In this document: piece after piece, positions 24,299 to 36,266 of the stretch
Numbering within the stretch: the stretch's first letter is position 1
Layout: every line of letters starts with the position of its first letter
Assembly: GCA_027924585.1 (NCBI GenBank)
Contig: BSBM01000140.1
Span: 11,423,501-11,487,500, forward strand
Origin: Larix kaempferi
Taxonomy: Eukaryota > Streptophyta > Pinopsida > Pinales > Pinaceae
Direction of reading: 5' to 3'
DNA: 64,000 nt
The notes under the pieces: generated by a model
The model's input: only the letters and a program-made list of their open reading frames with translations
What the model was told of the DNA's origin: nothing
The model's database searches: none
Program-made: the position numbers and the translations under genes

Positions 24299-26978
24299 CT
24301 ATGGATTCCCTCTACCCCTTCTACGGGTAAAGGTAATCGCTCTAGTAATGGCTCTGCCTCTAGGGCTAGAAAGCCCAGGTGCTCGTGGGGGTCGTCGTGG
24401 ACTATGGCGTCCTCTGCCTCTAGAAGTGCCTGGTCTCGGATGTAATATAGAAGAACTAGAAGACTGATAAGGTACTACTACGTCACGCTCATCAAGTCCT
24501 CTACCACTGCTACTGCTACCACTGCCCCTATATCTGGGTCCCTCTGGCTGAGACGGTGGCCGTGAAACCCATGGCCGTGCAACCGGTGGCTGTGGAACTG
24601 GACAGTCTACTGGTGGCTCTGCTACTGGTGGCTCTGGTGGTGGCACACTCTCAAAGCCAAACGCCTCATCCTCCCATATCTCACTCTGGGGATCCTGTGT
24701 ATCATGATCATCCTCTAACCAATCAGGGGCTGCCTCCATAACAGGTTCCTCAATCTCCACTCTCCACGCAGTAGTGGCGTCAATGTCATCCAATGAAATG
24801 GCCTCCACATCAGGTTTTTTCTGAAGCTGCTTCACCCACAACCTGAGATTGTAGGAGACGTACACTAGATCATTCAGGCGTTGGGTATCCAACCTGTATG
24901 AGGACAGTGAATTTATTAAATTAGAATCTAGAATACATAAATTATAATTACCCAAGGAAAAAATTTCAATAGATAATGAATTTCGAATTTAATTTCAAAT
25001 TCTCTAACCTGTTGCGCTTCTTGGTGTGTATTTTTTCAAATACACTCCAGTTGCGCTCACAACCAGAAGAGCCGCATGTTTGGCTAAGGATCCGAACAGC
25101 AAGACTTTGGAGATGGGGTACTCGTGCGCCATAGGTTTCCCACCAATGATCTACAATGAAATGGAGAAAGTTAGAAACATAAAAGAAGACATTGAAAATT
25201 TAAAATTTAAAACAAAGAAATAAATAAATTGAATTTTTTTCATTCTTGAAAGTTGAACTTGAAACAAGGTGAAGCTTACTTGGCATTTTGTTCTTCCTGT
25301 CCCTGATAGCCATAGAAAACCCAAATGTTCCCATGGCCCTCTTATAGATTTCCAACTCTTTGGAAATCTCTGAACGATCATCTTCACTTGGCACCATCCT
25401 CTCGACACATTCCAAGAACCCATCCACTACCTCTCCATCAAACCGGAAGCCACAGGAGTAAGAGAATGCGGGGTTGAGGAATAGCCCTGCAGCATGAATG
25501 GGGCGATGAAGTGTGTTGTTCCATCGCTGATCAATCACCGCCCATATCAATTGTTGTTTCACTTGCCCATCCTCTCCCTTGTCCTCACAGTAGGCACGAA
25601 TGGCCTCTTTGGCCCTATCCATGGCCTCATATAGGTAGCCCATTGCGGGCTTGTCTCCATCAACTAAGCGAAGAACCCTTACCAAAGGTTCACAGATGGC
25701 ACACACTTCCTTCACCCCATCCCAGAAGCTCTCCTGGTATGACACTAGTCTAGATATGGCTAGTCCCTCCGCCTTAGTGCTAATCGATAAAGCACGCCAC
25801 TCAACTGAAAGGAACATAGTCTGCAAGTCCCACTTAGAAGCATGGAGAGACTGAAGAGAAATGAAACAAGTGGCAAAGCGAGTGATGCCGGGACGAACCA
25901 ACTCCCTGTCATGAGTAAACTGCCTCATCAAGCTAAGCACAGAAGCATGATTGTATATAAATTTGGTGATGCTTCTTGCTGGATCAATGACATCCCTGAT
26001 AAACTCAATCTTTCCCATATCCTCTAAGATCAAGTCGATGCAGTGTGCAACACAAGGGGTCCAAAACAAAGAAGGATACATGTCCATAAGCATCCTACCA
26101 GTTGCCACATAATTCGCAGCATTGTCCGTTATAACTTGGACAACATGCTGCGGTCCTACCTCCTGGATGAACCCATCCAACAACTCACATAGTAATGCTG
26201 CATCTTTGATATGTGCAGATGCATCCACAGATTTTATAAACATTATGCCCCTAGGACAATGAACCAAGAAATTGAGAAGGGTCCTACCCTTCGTATCGGT
26301 CCAACCATCTGACATCACTGTGCATCCCGTGAACTCCCATGAACCTCGAAGCTCCTCCAACTTAGTAGTGCAATCAACCTTTTCATTATCAAGAAGGGGC
26401 CCTCTCAGCTCCTCATAAGTGGGGGGCCTATACCCCGGCCCAACAGTAGCAACGACATCAAACATAGGAATGTAGAATGGGTTCCTCGCAAAGTGGAATG
26501 ATATATCACTTCATAAAAGGCACCGACTCACAAGCTTGTCTGCTTCCTTTTTCTCATTTATCTTGAACATTGACCTTATACCTGGTTGTGAACCAGGCCC
26601 GGATCTCGGAACATGGTGACTAGATGTTGAAGGCATGGCGAAAGATGAGGAAAAGGTCTCACTCCCCACTCCCCCTAAAGTGTGTCTGGCTGACCCGGAT
26701 CCTAATGACACTCTCATTCCAAGTTCCTGCCTGAGAGCTTCCCTTTCATCTTTCTTCTTGCCAATACCTTCAATTGCGAGTTTGGCCCTTTGAATAATTT
26801 CAGGTGTGGAGTTTTTGCAAATATCCACCTCATGCCCTGAAAGTTGTGCGAGGTGGTATTTGAGCCTACTTATACCCCCCGTCATCTCCTTCCCACACAA
26901 ATTGCATTTTAGCTTTTGGCGATTTTGTGGATCAAGAGGCTCTGCGTAGTCCCAGAATGGATCCAAAGTCTTCGGCAT
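24299..26978 (-). pseudogene. hAT transposase (BED finger, DUF659, hAT C-terminal)
   Basis: The gene encodes a cut-and-paste transposase. Three exons fit: 26978-25280, 25150-25009 and 24893-24299, with donors GTAAGC and GTTAGA and acceptors TGTAG and ATACAG. Together they make 812 codons in one frame. The start is ATG 26976-26978. Residues 25-49 form a BED zinc finger (C25, C28, H42, H49). DUF659 motifs include MSDGWTD around residue 224 and ITDNAANY around 285, holding the acidic residues expected of the hAT active site. Exon 2 carries the dimerisation motif, with E598 in CERNWS. The last exon is a Pro-, Ser- and Arg/Gly-rich tail with many RGR words. The single lesion I see is TGA at codon 156 (26511-26513), between the finger and DUF659. 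The copy is therefore nearly intact but should not make a full protein. Confidence 0.9.
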
Positions 26979-27025
26979 GTTTGTTGAAAGTTGAAAGTTG
27001 AAGCTTTGAACCTGCACGTTGCAGC

Positions 27026-28600
27026 CTGCAACATAAAAAAAACAAAACATTTTTTTAGCTTACTTTTATAATTTTATTGCAAAAAAATTAAAAATAACAA
27101 ATCATACAAACAAAAAAATTAATTTACATTTTAATTGTGAACTGTGTAAAGTTGTAAACTGTTAAGAAATTAAAATGTTAATTAAAATTTAAAATAGATT
27201 GGGTATAGCCTCCCGAGTCCCTGCATGTTACCCCCAGCGGTTTGCATGTGTTAGTTCAGTTTTATTCTAATTTTGACATAAGTCTAAGTTCAGATAGGTA
27301 AGGTGCATTCAATCCAGTTAAAGACGCAGATCTTATACATCTTTAAGATTATAAGATTCATGTAGTTCAGCAGCAGGCATTGAATTAGTTCAAAATCCCA
27401 AAAAATATTAAGAAATTCGAAAACTGATCCCAGCCATAAATTTGCCCTAGTAGATGGCCCCTCCATGCCCTACCATGTCAGGTGAGATAATTTTAAATAG
27501 CTTTCTTGTGATGAAAGAACATAAATCAAACAGGAGCAGATTCTGTGAAGTCTAGGAGTATCATAGGAGGAATAAATGTTTAATATTTTACTCAGAGAAA
27601 GTTGAAGGACAAACCTTGTAAAACAGTTGTAAAGCTTGATCAGAAATAATGCTTTATCCATTACAATATGTTTATTGGACATAAACATGCAGACAAATGG
27701 TGAAGTTGTTCAAAATTCAAATGGCCTACCACATGCCCAAGGTCCATTCTTGGTGGTAGCTAACACCATGGCTGCCATTAAGATACTGTGCCCCAAATTA
27801 TCATGGTACTATCGTAACTGCTAGTATGCAGTTCAAGTTAATAATAAACATCAACTTAGAGAAAACATCTGATTGTCAAAAAATTACTGAGTTTATCAGA
27901 TCTCACTATATTAAACTAGCATAATATATTGCAAAAAAGGTCAAGCTGTATGAAGTTATTTATCCATGAATCTCCTAGGGCGTCATCATTTGTGACCTCT
28001 AACAGTCGTATAAGGTTAAATTCAGTTTACTATTGCATACTGTAATGTTTACTATTGCAGAGGTAATTTGTTTTCTACCTAACTAAGGAGTAAGGAGTAA
28101 TTTGATGGACTTTATAGCAAAGAAAGGAATTTTAATAATGTAAACCGTAGGTGCAGATTCATACACATACCTGTTGGAACTTGGAATGCTCAATCGACGG
28201 CTCCTCAGCTCAGAAGCCACGCAGCCACTGCGACTGTCACGAACCCTCACCCCTGCGACTGTCACGAACGCTCACCCCGGCGGCGTCACGACTCACGACT
28301 TCACGACTTCACTCTCGGCGGACACCACTTCACTCTCGGCGTCACGAACTGCTGATGGACTCACTCTCAGCGGCGACGAATTCACTCTCGGCAGCAACGA
28401 AATTCACACAACACCCGTGCCCTAGCGAGCACTCCACACTCTCCGCTCGAACTGGACTCACTCGACGGCGACGAAATTCACAGAACACCCGTGCCCTAGC
28501 TCTCCCACTCCACACTCTTCGCTCGAACCGACTGCAACCCGACGAAAATCGAATGACAAAAAAACCCAAAAAAAAACGTTGTTTTAAGTTATTTTTTACA
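27026..28600 (-). promoter_or_regulatory. hAT 5' region: CpG-rich leader and likely leader intron
   Basis: The stretch 28180-28560 is CpG-rich, unlike everything around it, and contains a degenerate duplication (ACACCCGTGCCCTAGC twice, about 75 bp apart). On the minus strand a good donor CAACAG/GTATGT lies at 28170 and an acceptor TGTTGCAG ends at 27026, just upstream of the start codon. This fits a promoter and untranslated first exon followed by a leader intron of about 1.1 kb. Overlapping open frames on both strands here are explained by composition. Confidence 0.45.
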
Positions 28601-28753
28601 CGCGGGAAAGCTTCGCGATATTTTGCAGAGAAATCGCGAAAAAATCGCGATATATCGCCAAAAAAATCGCCTGAAAATATCGCCCCGATTTTTGCCGATA
28701 ATATCGGCGTGGAGGAAGCATCGCGATTTATCGCGATGTCGGCGATAAATCGC

Positions 28754-28770
28754 CGATATTTGTAACTTTG
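28754..28770. repeat. hAT right terminal inverted repeat
   Basis: CGATATTTGTAACTTTG, the complement of the left end, followed by ATCTACGA at 28771-28778. It is preceded by a dense set of TCGCGA and ATCGCC words from about 28600. Confidence 0.93.
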
Positions 28771-28778
28771 ATCTACGA

Positions 28779-30450
28779 TGTCCCCGAGAGCAATTTTCGT
28801 TAAGGAGGCATCATTTTGGCATTTAAATGCTAAAAATTGAGAAATTGCACTAAGTGCCAAAAGTGAAAGAGTCAAAAAAATGATTAAAGAAATCGTGGAA
28901 AGGGGTGGCATTATTTGAATATAAGGGAGACGACCACTCATTAAGCTTTTAGGCACATGTGGAATATAAAACTATGAATAAGCGATTACCTCAATAAACA
29001 ATTGCGTGGGCCATACATCCACGTGATGGACGTCACTCCCTTCTATATGCGAGTTGGTTGGGTGATTTGCTTTGCTTCGAATGACATGGCATAAGCATTA
29101 AACATTTTCCAACCATATATCTTAAAGATTCTAATAGAGATTTTGATTGCAATAATGTGGTTCCTTTCGTGGCTCACGCATTTCCTCTCAAGAGAGACGT
29201 TTTAGCCTGGCTGTCACATTTTTTGTGATGGGGGGAGTTTCCAAGAAGGGAGAGGGAGGCGCCTACCTTAGGTGGCAGCCATCCCTTCGATTTGAGTCAC
29301 CTACCATATCAATCAATTGGATTGGGATCTACATGTGTCATCCCCATACCCTAGTTTTGCTCCTCCTCACTAATTCGAATTCCTCTTGGAGTTTGTTATT
29401 TAAGCAAGGTCTATTGCTCCATTTTTCTTATGGATGCATAGAACCTCTGCTATTTTGTATTGCTATTGTTATTGAATAAAATTTTGACGACTTTGGAGGT
29501 CCATCGGGTGCATCTCGTGTTGGAATGCTATACATATGAGGTGATATTGTTGCTATTTTGTGCTATTTCATGTTTTCATTGTGTAGATTTAGTCTAATGG
29601 ATATAGAAGCAAACATTTCGATTTTAATTTGTTTGTTTATGTTTAGATATTAGGAGATTCGAATGTAATCGATTGTATTCGATTATATTTAGATTCATTT
29701 GGTCTCGTTTTATTCTAACATACTAAGTTTCACATTGTTTTTCCAAGTTTTGGCATTGTTTTAGTTGCAGATCTAAAGGCTTAAGGGGATTGAGAACTCG
29801 ATTGTTCTTCCTTGTTTTGGGAAGCCATCTTTATTCTAACACATTTGTATTTCAGAGATCTTTCAAAGCTATTTGCAAGAGACAGAGGCATTGGAAAACA
29901 AAGTTTCATCCATCTCTCTAAAACAAACTATCTCTTTTCCCAAATTTTTCTTGCTTTGCTTAAGAAGTAGATCCATTCTCATACTTAATATTTACATCCA
30001 TTCTTCTTTCAGCATTGCAAACTAGTTTAGATATGATATTTCAATCAAAAAATCTTATCATTCATTAGATCTAGGCTAGATTTGAGATTTTCTATAATTG
30101 GAAAAAAAAATTGAAATTTTTCTAAGTGTAAAATTTTTCAAATTTTTTATTTTTTCATTGTCTTTCCCGTCATATTTCCACACTTTTAACTTGTTGGTTT
30201 TTAGCAGGTCTGCACATAAAAGTGTGACTTTTTGGAGTGATCAAGACCATTAAAGAAGGCTTAAAACGAACCGATGGACACCCAATTTGTTGTAAAATTT
30301 GTGTATACTATTGTATGCTCTTAGATCCAAGTTTAATGGACTAAAAAGCATTTTATTTCACCATTCAAATTGTAAAATATTTAAACGACAGCAATGGGGT
30401 AACCAGCACCCACATCCCATCCCCCCCGGGGGGATTTGCGTTTTTGTCAA
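28779..30450 (+). repeat. Diverged LTR-B relative, copy B3, right part
   Basis: This continues copy B3 after the hAT element. It keeps the GGCGCC block near 29258, a TATA-like TTATTTAAG at 29396-29404, AATAAA at 29475-29480 and GACTTTGGAGGTC at 29489-29501, with the same spacing as B1 and B2. Near 30385-30430 it shares AAACGACAGCAA and the following C-rich block with 44780-44840. No gene is visible. Confidence 0.55.
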
Positions 30451-30667
30451 TTTTCGTGTTTTCTTCAACAACATCGGCAACTGGAACATCTTCAGTACTG
30501 GAGCATCATCTTCTACAGCACTGAGCCTTCATCTTCGATCTTCATCTTCTGCAGCACTCGATCACTCGATCATCTACGGCAACACTTGATCTCTCGATCA
30601 GCAACAACATCATCTACAACAACATAACCTGCAACACACACAATTACAGTATGATCAATCCCTCTCA

Positions 30668-30961
30668 CTTTAGGACATAAGTTCAAGGATGATGCAATCC
30701 TAACCACATCACTGAGACAAAAGTCTGAGGATCACTTTAGGACTAATATCCAAGAATGATACAATCCCAACCACATCACGGAGACAAAAGTCTGCGGATC
30801 ACTTTAGGACTAATGTCCAAGTCCCAACCACATCACGAAGACACAAGTCTGTGGATCACTTTAGGACTAATGTCCAGGGATGACACAATCCCAACCACAT
30901 CACGGAGACAAAAGTTTGCGGATCACTTTAGGACTAATGTCCAGGGATGATACAATCCCAC
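30668..30961. repeat. About 4.5 tandem copies of a 65-bp unit
   Basis: The unit starts with CACTTTAGGACTAATGTCC and contains CAATCCCAACCACATCAC and GGAGACAAAAGTCTG. Successive units start near 30668, 30733, 30797, 30857 and 30922; one has an internal deletion of about 12 bp. The array lies between the copia pol end (31005 on the minus strand) and the place where a 3' LTR would be expected. Confidence 0.85.
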
Positions 30962-31004
30962 TGCAACATCATCATCACTGCTACCCCTTTTAAGGAAGGT
31001 CCTT

Positions 31005-32056
31005 TCAAACCACACCAAGCTTGTCACGGAAGTACTCAAACTTCACTCGAGACAAAGGCTTAATGAACACATCAGCAACTTGCTCATCAGTGCTCACATA
31101 TTGGAGCTTGATAGCTCCCTTCTTTACCATATCCCGTATGTAAAAATATTGGATTTCTATGTGCTTTGACTGATCATGGAGCATTGGGTTCTTCGTCATC
31201 TTTCTACAACTTTGGTTGTCACATAGAATCACCGTGGTATCCAACTCCAGGTCAAAAAGACCTAACATCAATTTTCAAAGCCATATGGCTTCACAACTAG
31301 CTGAACAAGCTTCTATATACTCTGTTTCAGCTGTGCTGAGATCAACACTGGACTGCTTCCTGTTAAACCATGAGATCATAGTGGATCCCAGACAATAACA
31401 TCCACCTAAGGTGCTCTTCCTGTCTGAGACACTTCCAGCCCAATCTGCATCTGTATAACCATACAATTTGTAGACATGATCTCCAGCATAGTATAGACCA
31501 AAGTCTATCGTACCTTTCAGTTACCTCATCACATGCTTTGCAGCTACTAGGTGAACACGTCTAGGTTCAACTAGATACTGACTCAGGGTGTTCACAGCAA
31601 AGCATATATCTGGCCTGGTATTCATCAGATACATCAACGACCCAATAGTTTGTCTATACTGAGTCACATCCACTAACTCTAACGATTCATCAGCTAACAA
31701 CTTCAGGTTGGTATCCATGGGTGTGGCCATGGCTTTACATTCCAACATATCAAATCTTTTCAGGATTTCCACAGCATACTTTCAGTGGTTGAGAAAGATT
31801 CCTTCTGGGCTCTGCCATACATCCAGACCTAAAAAATAGTGCATCAATCCAAGTTCTTTCATCTCAAATTCTTCAACGAACTTCTTCTTGCACTATACAA
31901 TATGTTTCTCATTTCCTGTTAGAAATAAATCATCCACATATAGCAATAATATGACAGGTTCACCATCCATAACCTTAAAGTAAAGGTTAGGGTCAACTTT
32001 ACTTTTGGTAAATCTCAAGCTCGTCAAAAAGCTATCTATTGACCTAGCCAATTTTT
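31005..32056 (-). pseudogene. pol: Copia reverse transcriptase C-terminal part and RNase H
   Basis: The RT active box YVDD is readable near 31931-31945. Downstream (lower coordinates) lie GSLMYL-type motifs and the RNase H with YTDADWAG near 31460, STAETEY near 31310 and CDNQSC near 31210. The protein ends in the KLGVV-type terminus at 31005. Breaks around 31270, 31470, 31520 and 31780 split it into several frames. The first catalytic Asp of RNase H and the copia-type C-terminal motif are still readable. The N-terminal half of RT lies beyond the LTR-A fragment, and roughly 80 residues of RT in between are missing. Confidence 0.85.
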
Positions 32057-32059
32057 TCT

Positions 32060-34957
32060 TAGCCTTCACCCTTCACTAGCAAATTGATCACAACTATGAA
32101 GTGAGTATGACCTTGAAAGTCTTGTTTGAGTAATAAATAATAATTATAACTTATTATATTTGGATTTAGATCGCCAATAACGATTACTTCTTGTTATAAT
32201 TGCTAATTGAATGGATTGTAAAGCATGTTTTAACCTTTGACACCTTGCAGCAGCTCGATGATAGTTTGAGTCATATTTTGGTCATGTTGACTTGGTCAAA
32301 CCTCAGTTTGACCAAAAGTCAACCACAGGACATGAGATGGCAGACCTCAGATATTACAGATAGATGATATATGGTTTGGTACAGGTCACCATGGTGGGCT
32401 TATGCAGTGGTTTCAGGCTTATGATGATGATTTGTGCATTTCAGCACTTTTACAGGTTATTATTATTTGGTCTGCCGGATATGATGAGTATTTATTTTGG
32501 ACCATGCAGAGGTTTATATGGTGTTTGAGTACACATCTTAGATGGATTTGGACCTTCTAAGTCCAATGAGACAGTCTGTTTTCAGTTCCGAGCAGTTACA
32601 GTGATGATTGAGTCTCAGTTGGCTATCCTAGTGGAGTTTTGGTTTGTCAAAGGCCCTGTCAGAGCAGTGATGAGATTTACTTGGTTCACCTAGGCGTTAT
32701 GCATGGAGGGGGTGGTCCAGCCACTTGTTATTACCATATTACCCCCCTCCCAGACTCATCCGTGAGCTCACCTTGACATCGCAGGCACTCCAGGAGGCAA
32801 TTTGGGTAGTTTCACGTTTCCGGAGGCAGTTCAGAAATGGTAAAAATGGCTATAGAGCAATTCGATTTGTGCTACTGAGGCAAGGTTATGGCATGGGATG
32901 ATCAGTGATGATGAGTGGGATGTCTTCCACACCTTCTCCAACAATTTCAACTTCATCGAGACCCACATCCATCACTTATGGCCTAATGATTTTTGGAGCC
33001 TCCTAAAGCTCACGACTTGTCCATAGCGGCACGATTTGGTACTTTGATGATTATTTTATTAACATTGTGCTATGGGGATTCACCAAGGGTGTCTACAATT
33101 ACCCCTTGGACCCACCATAAGCTAGATCTATTATTTTATCATCATGATTTGTTGCAATCCCCTCTCCTAGGGTGATTTTGTCCACTTATTGTATATTTTA
33201 TTACTGATCCATGTATTGTATTGTTGAGCTCATCTCAACCATTGATTAAATCTTTTGATCTTTTAATCTTAACCACTCATTCAAAAAGTGGTTAGATTGT
33301 GGACTCTCTCCTTCCTATTTAAAGGAGAGAACTTCTCATTGTAAGGGGACCTTTGGCTCTAGATTATTGGAATAGAGAATTATTATTGCATCTATCTGTT
33401 GTGTTGTGGTGAATGCTTTTGGAGTTCGTTCATTGATTCTTCCTTTGCACTGGGTTCTTGGAGATTTTGTCTTGCTATATTTTTGTACCACGTTTTTGCA
33501 TCTACAGGTGGAGGCCGATTTGGTTTGACGAGGACGTATTGGTAGGGGAGGACCCTCCCTACTTCTTCTTTGGATCTCTTCGTTGGTAACAGGGAGTATT
33601 ACTGTCCCAGGACCTTCTATTTCATGTTATCATTGCATTTTACTTGTATTTCCCCCATACTTGATCTAACTGATTGAAATCGCTTTCCTTGGTTTGACAA
33701 GTAGAGGAGGTCGCACTTGTGGGCTAAGGCATCATTTCGGCAAGCTAATTCAGCGAGTTCTCATTTGATCTCTACGGGAGTCTTCATCAACAACAAGGCA
33801 TCTCATTCCAACACTTAGGTATGATCTCAAGGTAATTTCTCTTTCCATGATCTATCCATTTGTCTAAATACTTCAAACCCTCATAATTTCAAAACCCTCA
33901 TTTTACAATTTCTTTGATCTAGCAAGATCTACTTGGCTTTTGGGTATAATATTTAAAACCCACCTCTATAGCATCCACGGCAATTCGGCTCTATAGTTTG
34001 GTGTGGATTGGCCTTCATCCGACCCATTTCCTGAGGCAAATTAGCCTCTTCAAGTGAGGTCGCACTTCTTGGACAGGTGAGTTTGGTATGATCTAGCACT
34101 TGGGTAGGTGAGATCCCACTTGATCTACACATTTGATAACCTACCCCTACTGTGTCTCTTTAATGATTTTCACCTTATGGGCCCCATTCCTCATTTTGAG
34201 GGTTGAGCCCCACTTAGGTCACTTTGTGGCACATTTCAATCTCAGATCTACTAAGATCTAGCCATTGGATGACCCTAATTTTATAGATCCACCTAGCTTG
34301 ACACCTCAACATCCCTGATCTATAATGGTGGACATCCGACTCCATTTGGCGCATTTCCCAAGGCACTAATCTTCTCCAAGCTAAATCGACTTTCTTAGAT
34401 TGTTGGGTTAGCTAGGGTTTGATCTTTATCTTGCATGCTTGAACACCTAAACACTGTCACATCTATTCATCAAGCTCATCTTTGGTACTGGTTAGCCCCA
34501 ATTTAGTCCTTAACTACCCTACATTGGACACAGTTCCCAAGGCAGTGGATTTTCTCACGATTCACTAGTGCCTTAATCCTTGATCTTATTCAAATCCTCA
34601 TAAGTCACTCACATAAACATGTTGGACCAGATCTACATTTGTCTAAATCCTGTGATCCAACCTATTACTCACCTTGTGACTTTATCCATAGATCTAGGGT
34701 TTGCCATACACCTTACGTACTTCATCTATACTTGATTTGATCTGGTGTCTTGGTATGATCTCTCCTGTCGAGAGTAGATCTGGATCTCCCCCTTTGTTGT
34801 CTTGGGATAGATAGCATAAAAGGAAGATTGCCTCGATTGGCATGACAACCATCCATTGGGAGTCAAGCCATCTTGGTTGCACCTCTTAGGTTGCCCTTCC
34901 CTTCTGTCATCCATCTTGTATCCATCTCAAAGGGCACCTACAAGTTTGGTGATAACA
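32060..34957 (+). mobile_element. 5'-truncated LTR, family A, copy A3
   Basis: This plus-orientation LTR-A starts abruptly at about 32060 (CTTAGCCTTCACCCTTCACTA, matching about 41102 of copy A5) and runs to the proper LTR terminus GGTGATAACA at 34957. The first 1.2 kb of the LTR is missing. It is more diverged than A5-A7. It retains the GGGGGTGGTCCAGCCACTTG block at about 32709 and a TATA-like TATTTAAAGG near 33319. It has no target duplication. The flanking copia RT lost about 250 bp, so the left end is a deletion breakpoint. Confidence 0.8.
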
Positions 34958-34966
34958 TGTACCTTA

Positions 34967-35692
34967 CTATTGGTGCAAATGTCTCTTCATAATCAATTCC
35001 CTCTTTCTTAGAGAATCCTCTAGCCACAAACCTTGCTTGTATTTCTCAATACTTCTATCAGTTGCATGCTTTATCTTGTAGATCCACTTGGAAGATACCA
35101 CACTTTTGTCTTTTGGTTTGGGAACTATATCCCAAACATCATTCTTCATTATCGATTGGTATTCTTCCGTCATTGCTTCTACCCATTCTTTCTTCTGTAT
35201 AGTTTATTCATAACTGGTAGGTTCTTGATCTACAAGATCACACATCAAAGCCACATAACTAGACAATGGCTTTGGCTTCTTGCTTACTCTTGTGGAGCCT
35301 TCTGGAGCTCCATACTTCTCTACTTCTTGTATAATTTCTCTTGCCCAAGCAGGATTTCTCTTTCGTGAAATATTCATAGTGGGAGGTTCTTGAGGTTCTA
35401 GCATATCATGATCTTCTGGCGTTTCATCTTCGAGGGAGGGTGCAGCTTCTGCATTTCTGGGAGGTACATCTTCTTCATATACTTCTTCATGCTTGCACTT
35501 TCTGGATCTCTTGAGAGTTGCTTCTTCGTCAAATGTTACATATCTACTAATCTCCATGTGATGGAATCCTGGAAATGTATATTCTGAAGGCTTTGGAGAC
35601 TTCACAGTATCCAACAAATATTCCCTTCTTTCTGGAAGGGTCCAACTTGGTTCTCTTTTCTTTTGGTATGTGAACATATACTGGGCAACCAA
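34967..35692 (-). pseudogene. pol: Copia reverse transcriptase N-terminal part and integrase-RT linker
   Basis: The segment 35692-35204 encodes the acidic linker after integrase, and 35173-34967 encodes the start of RT (EEYQSIMKNDVWDIVP and SSKWIYKIKH). Near 35040 a frameshift moves the conserved sequence after EKYK into another frame, which continues to the EETFAP motif and stops at the LTR-A end (34957). This shows exactly where the LTR fragment interrupts RT. Confidence 0.85.
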
Positions 35693-36266
35693 ATATCTTG
35701 AGGTGGCTCACTTCAATCTTCCTTCCTGTAAACATTTCTTCTAGAGTCTTGAATCCAAGGGCACCATGGGATAATCTATTATGTACATAAACTGTCGCCC
35801 TCGTTGCTTCAGCCCAAAGATACATTGGAAGATCTTGATCATGTATCATTGTCTTCACTGCTTCCATAATGGTCCTATTTTTTCTTCCCGCAACACCATT
35901 ATGTTGAGGATTGTAGGGAGTAGTTAGTTCCCTCTTGATTCCAACTTCTTTACAAAAGGCTTCAAAATCTTTTGAAGTATATTCTCCACCATTGTTTGTT
36001 CTGAGTGTCTTGATTCTTCTTTCTGAATGATTCTCTATCAAGGTTTTGAATTCCTTGAATTTTCCAAATACTTCATCCTTTGCTTTCAAGAAATGTATCC
36101 ATGTCTTTCTTGAATAGTCATCAATAAATGTAACACAATATTCATAACTACTCAAAGATGTGGAGGACATTGCACCACATACATCTGAAAGGATTAATTC
36201 CAACGTACCTTTAGTCTTTGTCTCACTCTTCGAAAATGGATTCTTGATTTTCTTTCTTTTGCACAT
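35547..36266 (-). pseudogene. pol: Copia integrase core
   Basis: The retroviral integrase core is readable: the first catalytic Asp in ILSDVCG, IDDYSRKTW, and the segment around PYNPQHNG. Two of the three catalytic residues are changed. RTDNGGEY of the family reads RTNNGGEY near 35988-36012, and the Glu expected in NGVAERKNR is Gly near 35878-35910. The enzyme should therefore be dead. The frame upstream is shifted near 36240. Confidence 0.85.

Larger units (their letters stand above)
23763..28770 (-). mobile_element. hAT DNA transposon with intact ends
   Basis: This is a complete hAT-superfamily element of 5008 bp. It is flanked by a perfect 8-bp target duplication ATCTACGA (23755-23762 and 28771-28778), the length expected for hAT. 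The terminal inverted repeats are CAAAGTTACAAATATCG at 23763-23779 and its complement at 28754-28770. Both subterminal regions (about 23785-23875 and 28600-28755) are packed with TCGGCGA and TCGCGAT words. It encodes a BED-finger/DUF659/hAT C-terminal transposase on the minus strand with two introns and one premature stop. It sits inside an old LTR-B relative. Confidence 0.95.

Noticed and set aside
28083-28956. Open frames of up to 204 codons on both strands
   Set aside because: They cover the CpG-rich leader and subterminal arrays of the hAT element. Overlap on both strands and repeat content indicate chance.
30668-30961. CRISPR-like array
   Set aside because: The units are contiguous 65-bp tandem repeats without unique spacers, in a plant retroelement.
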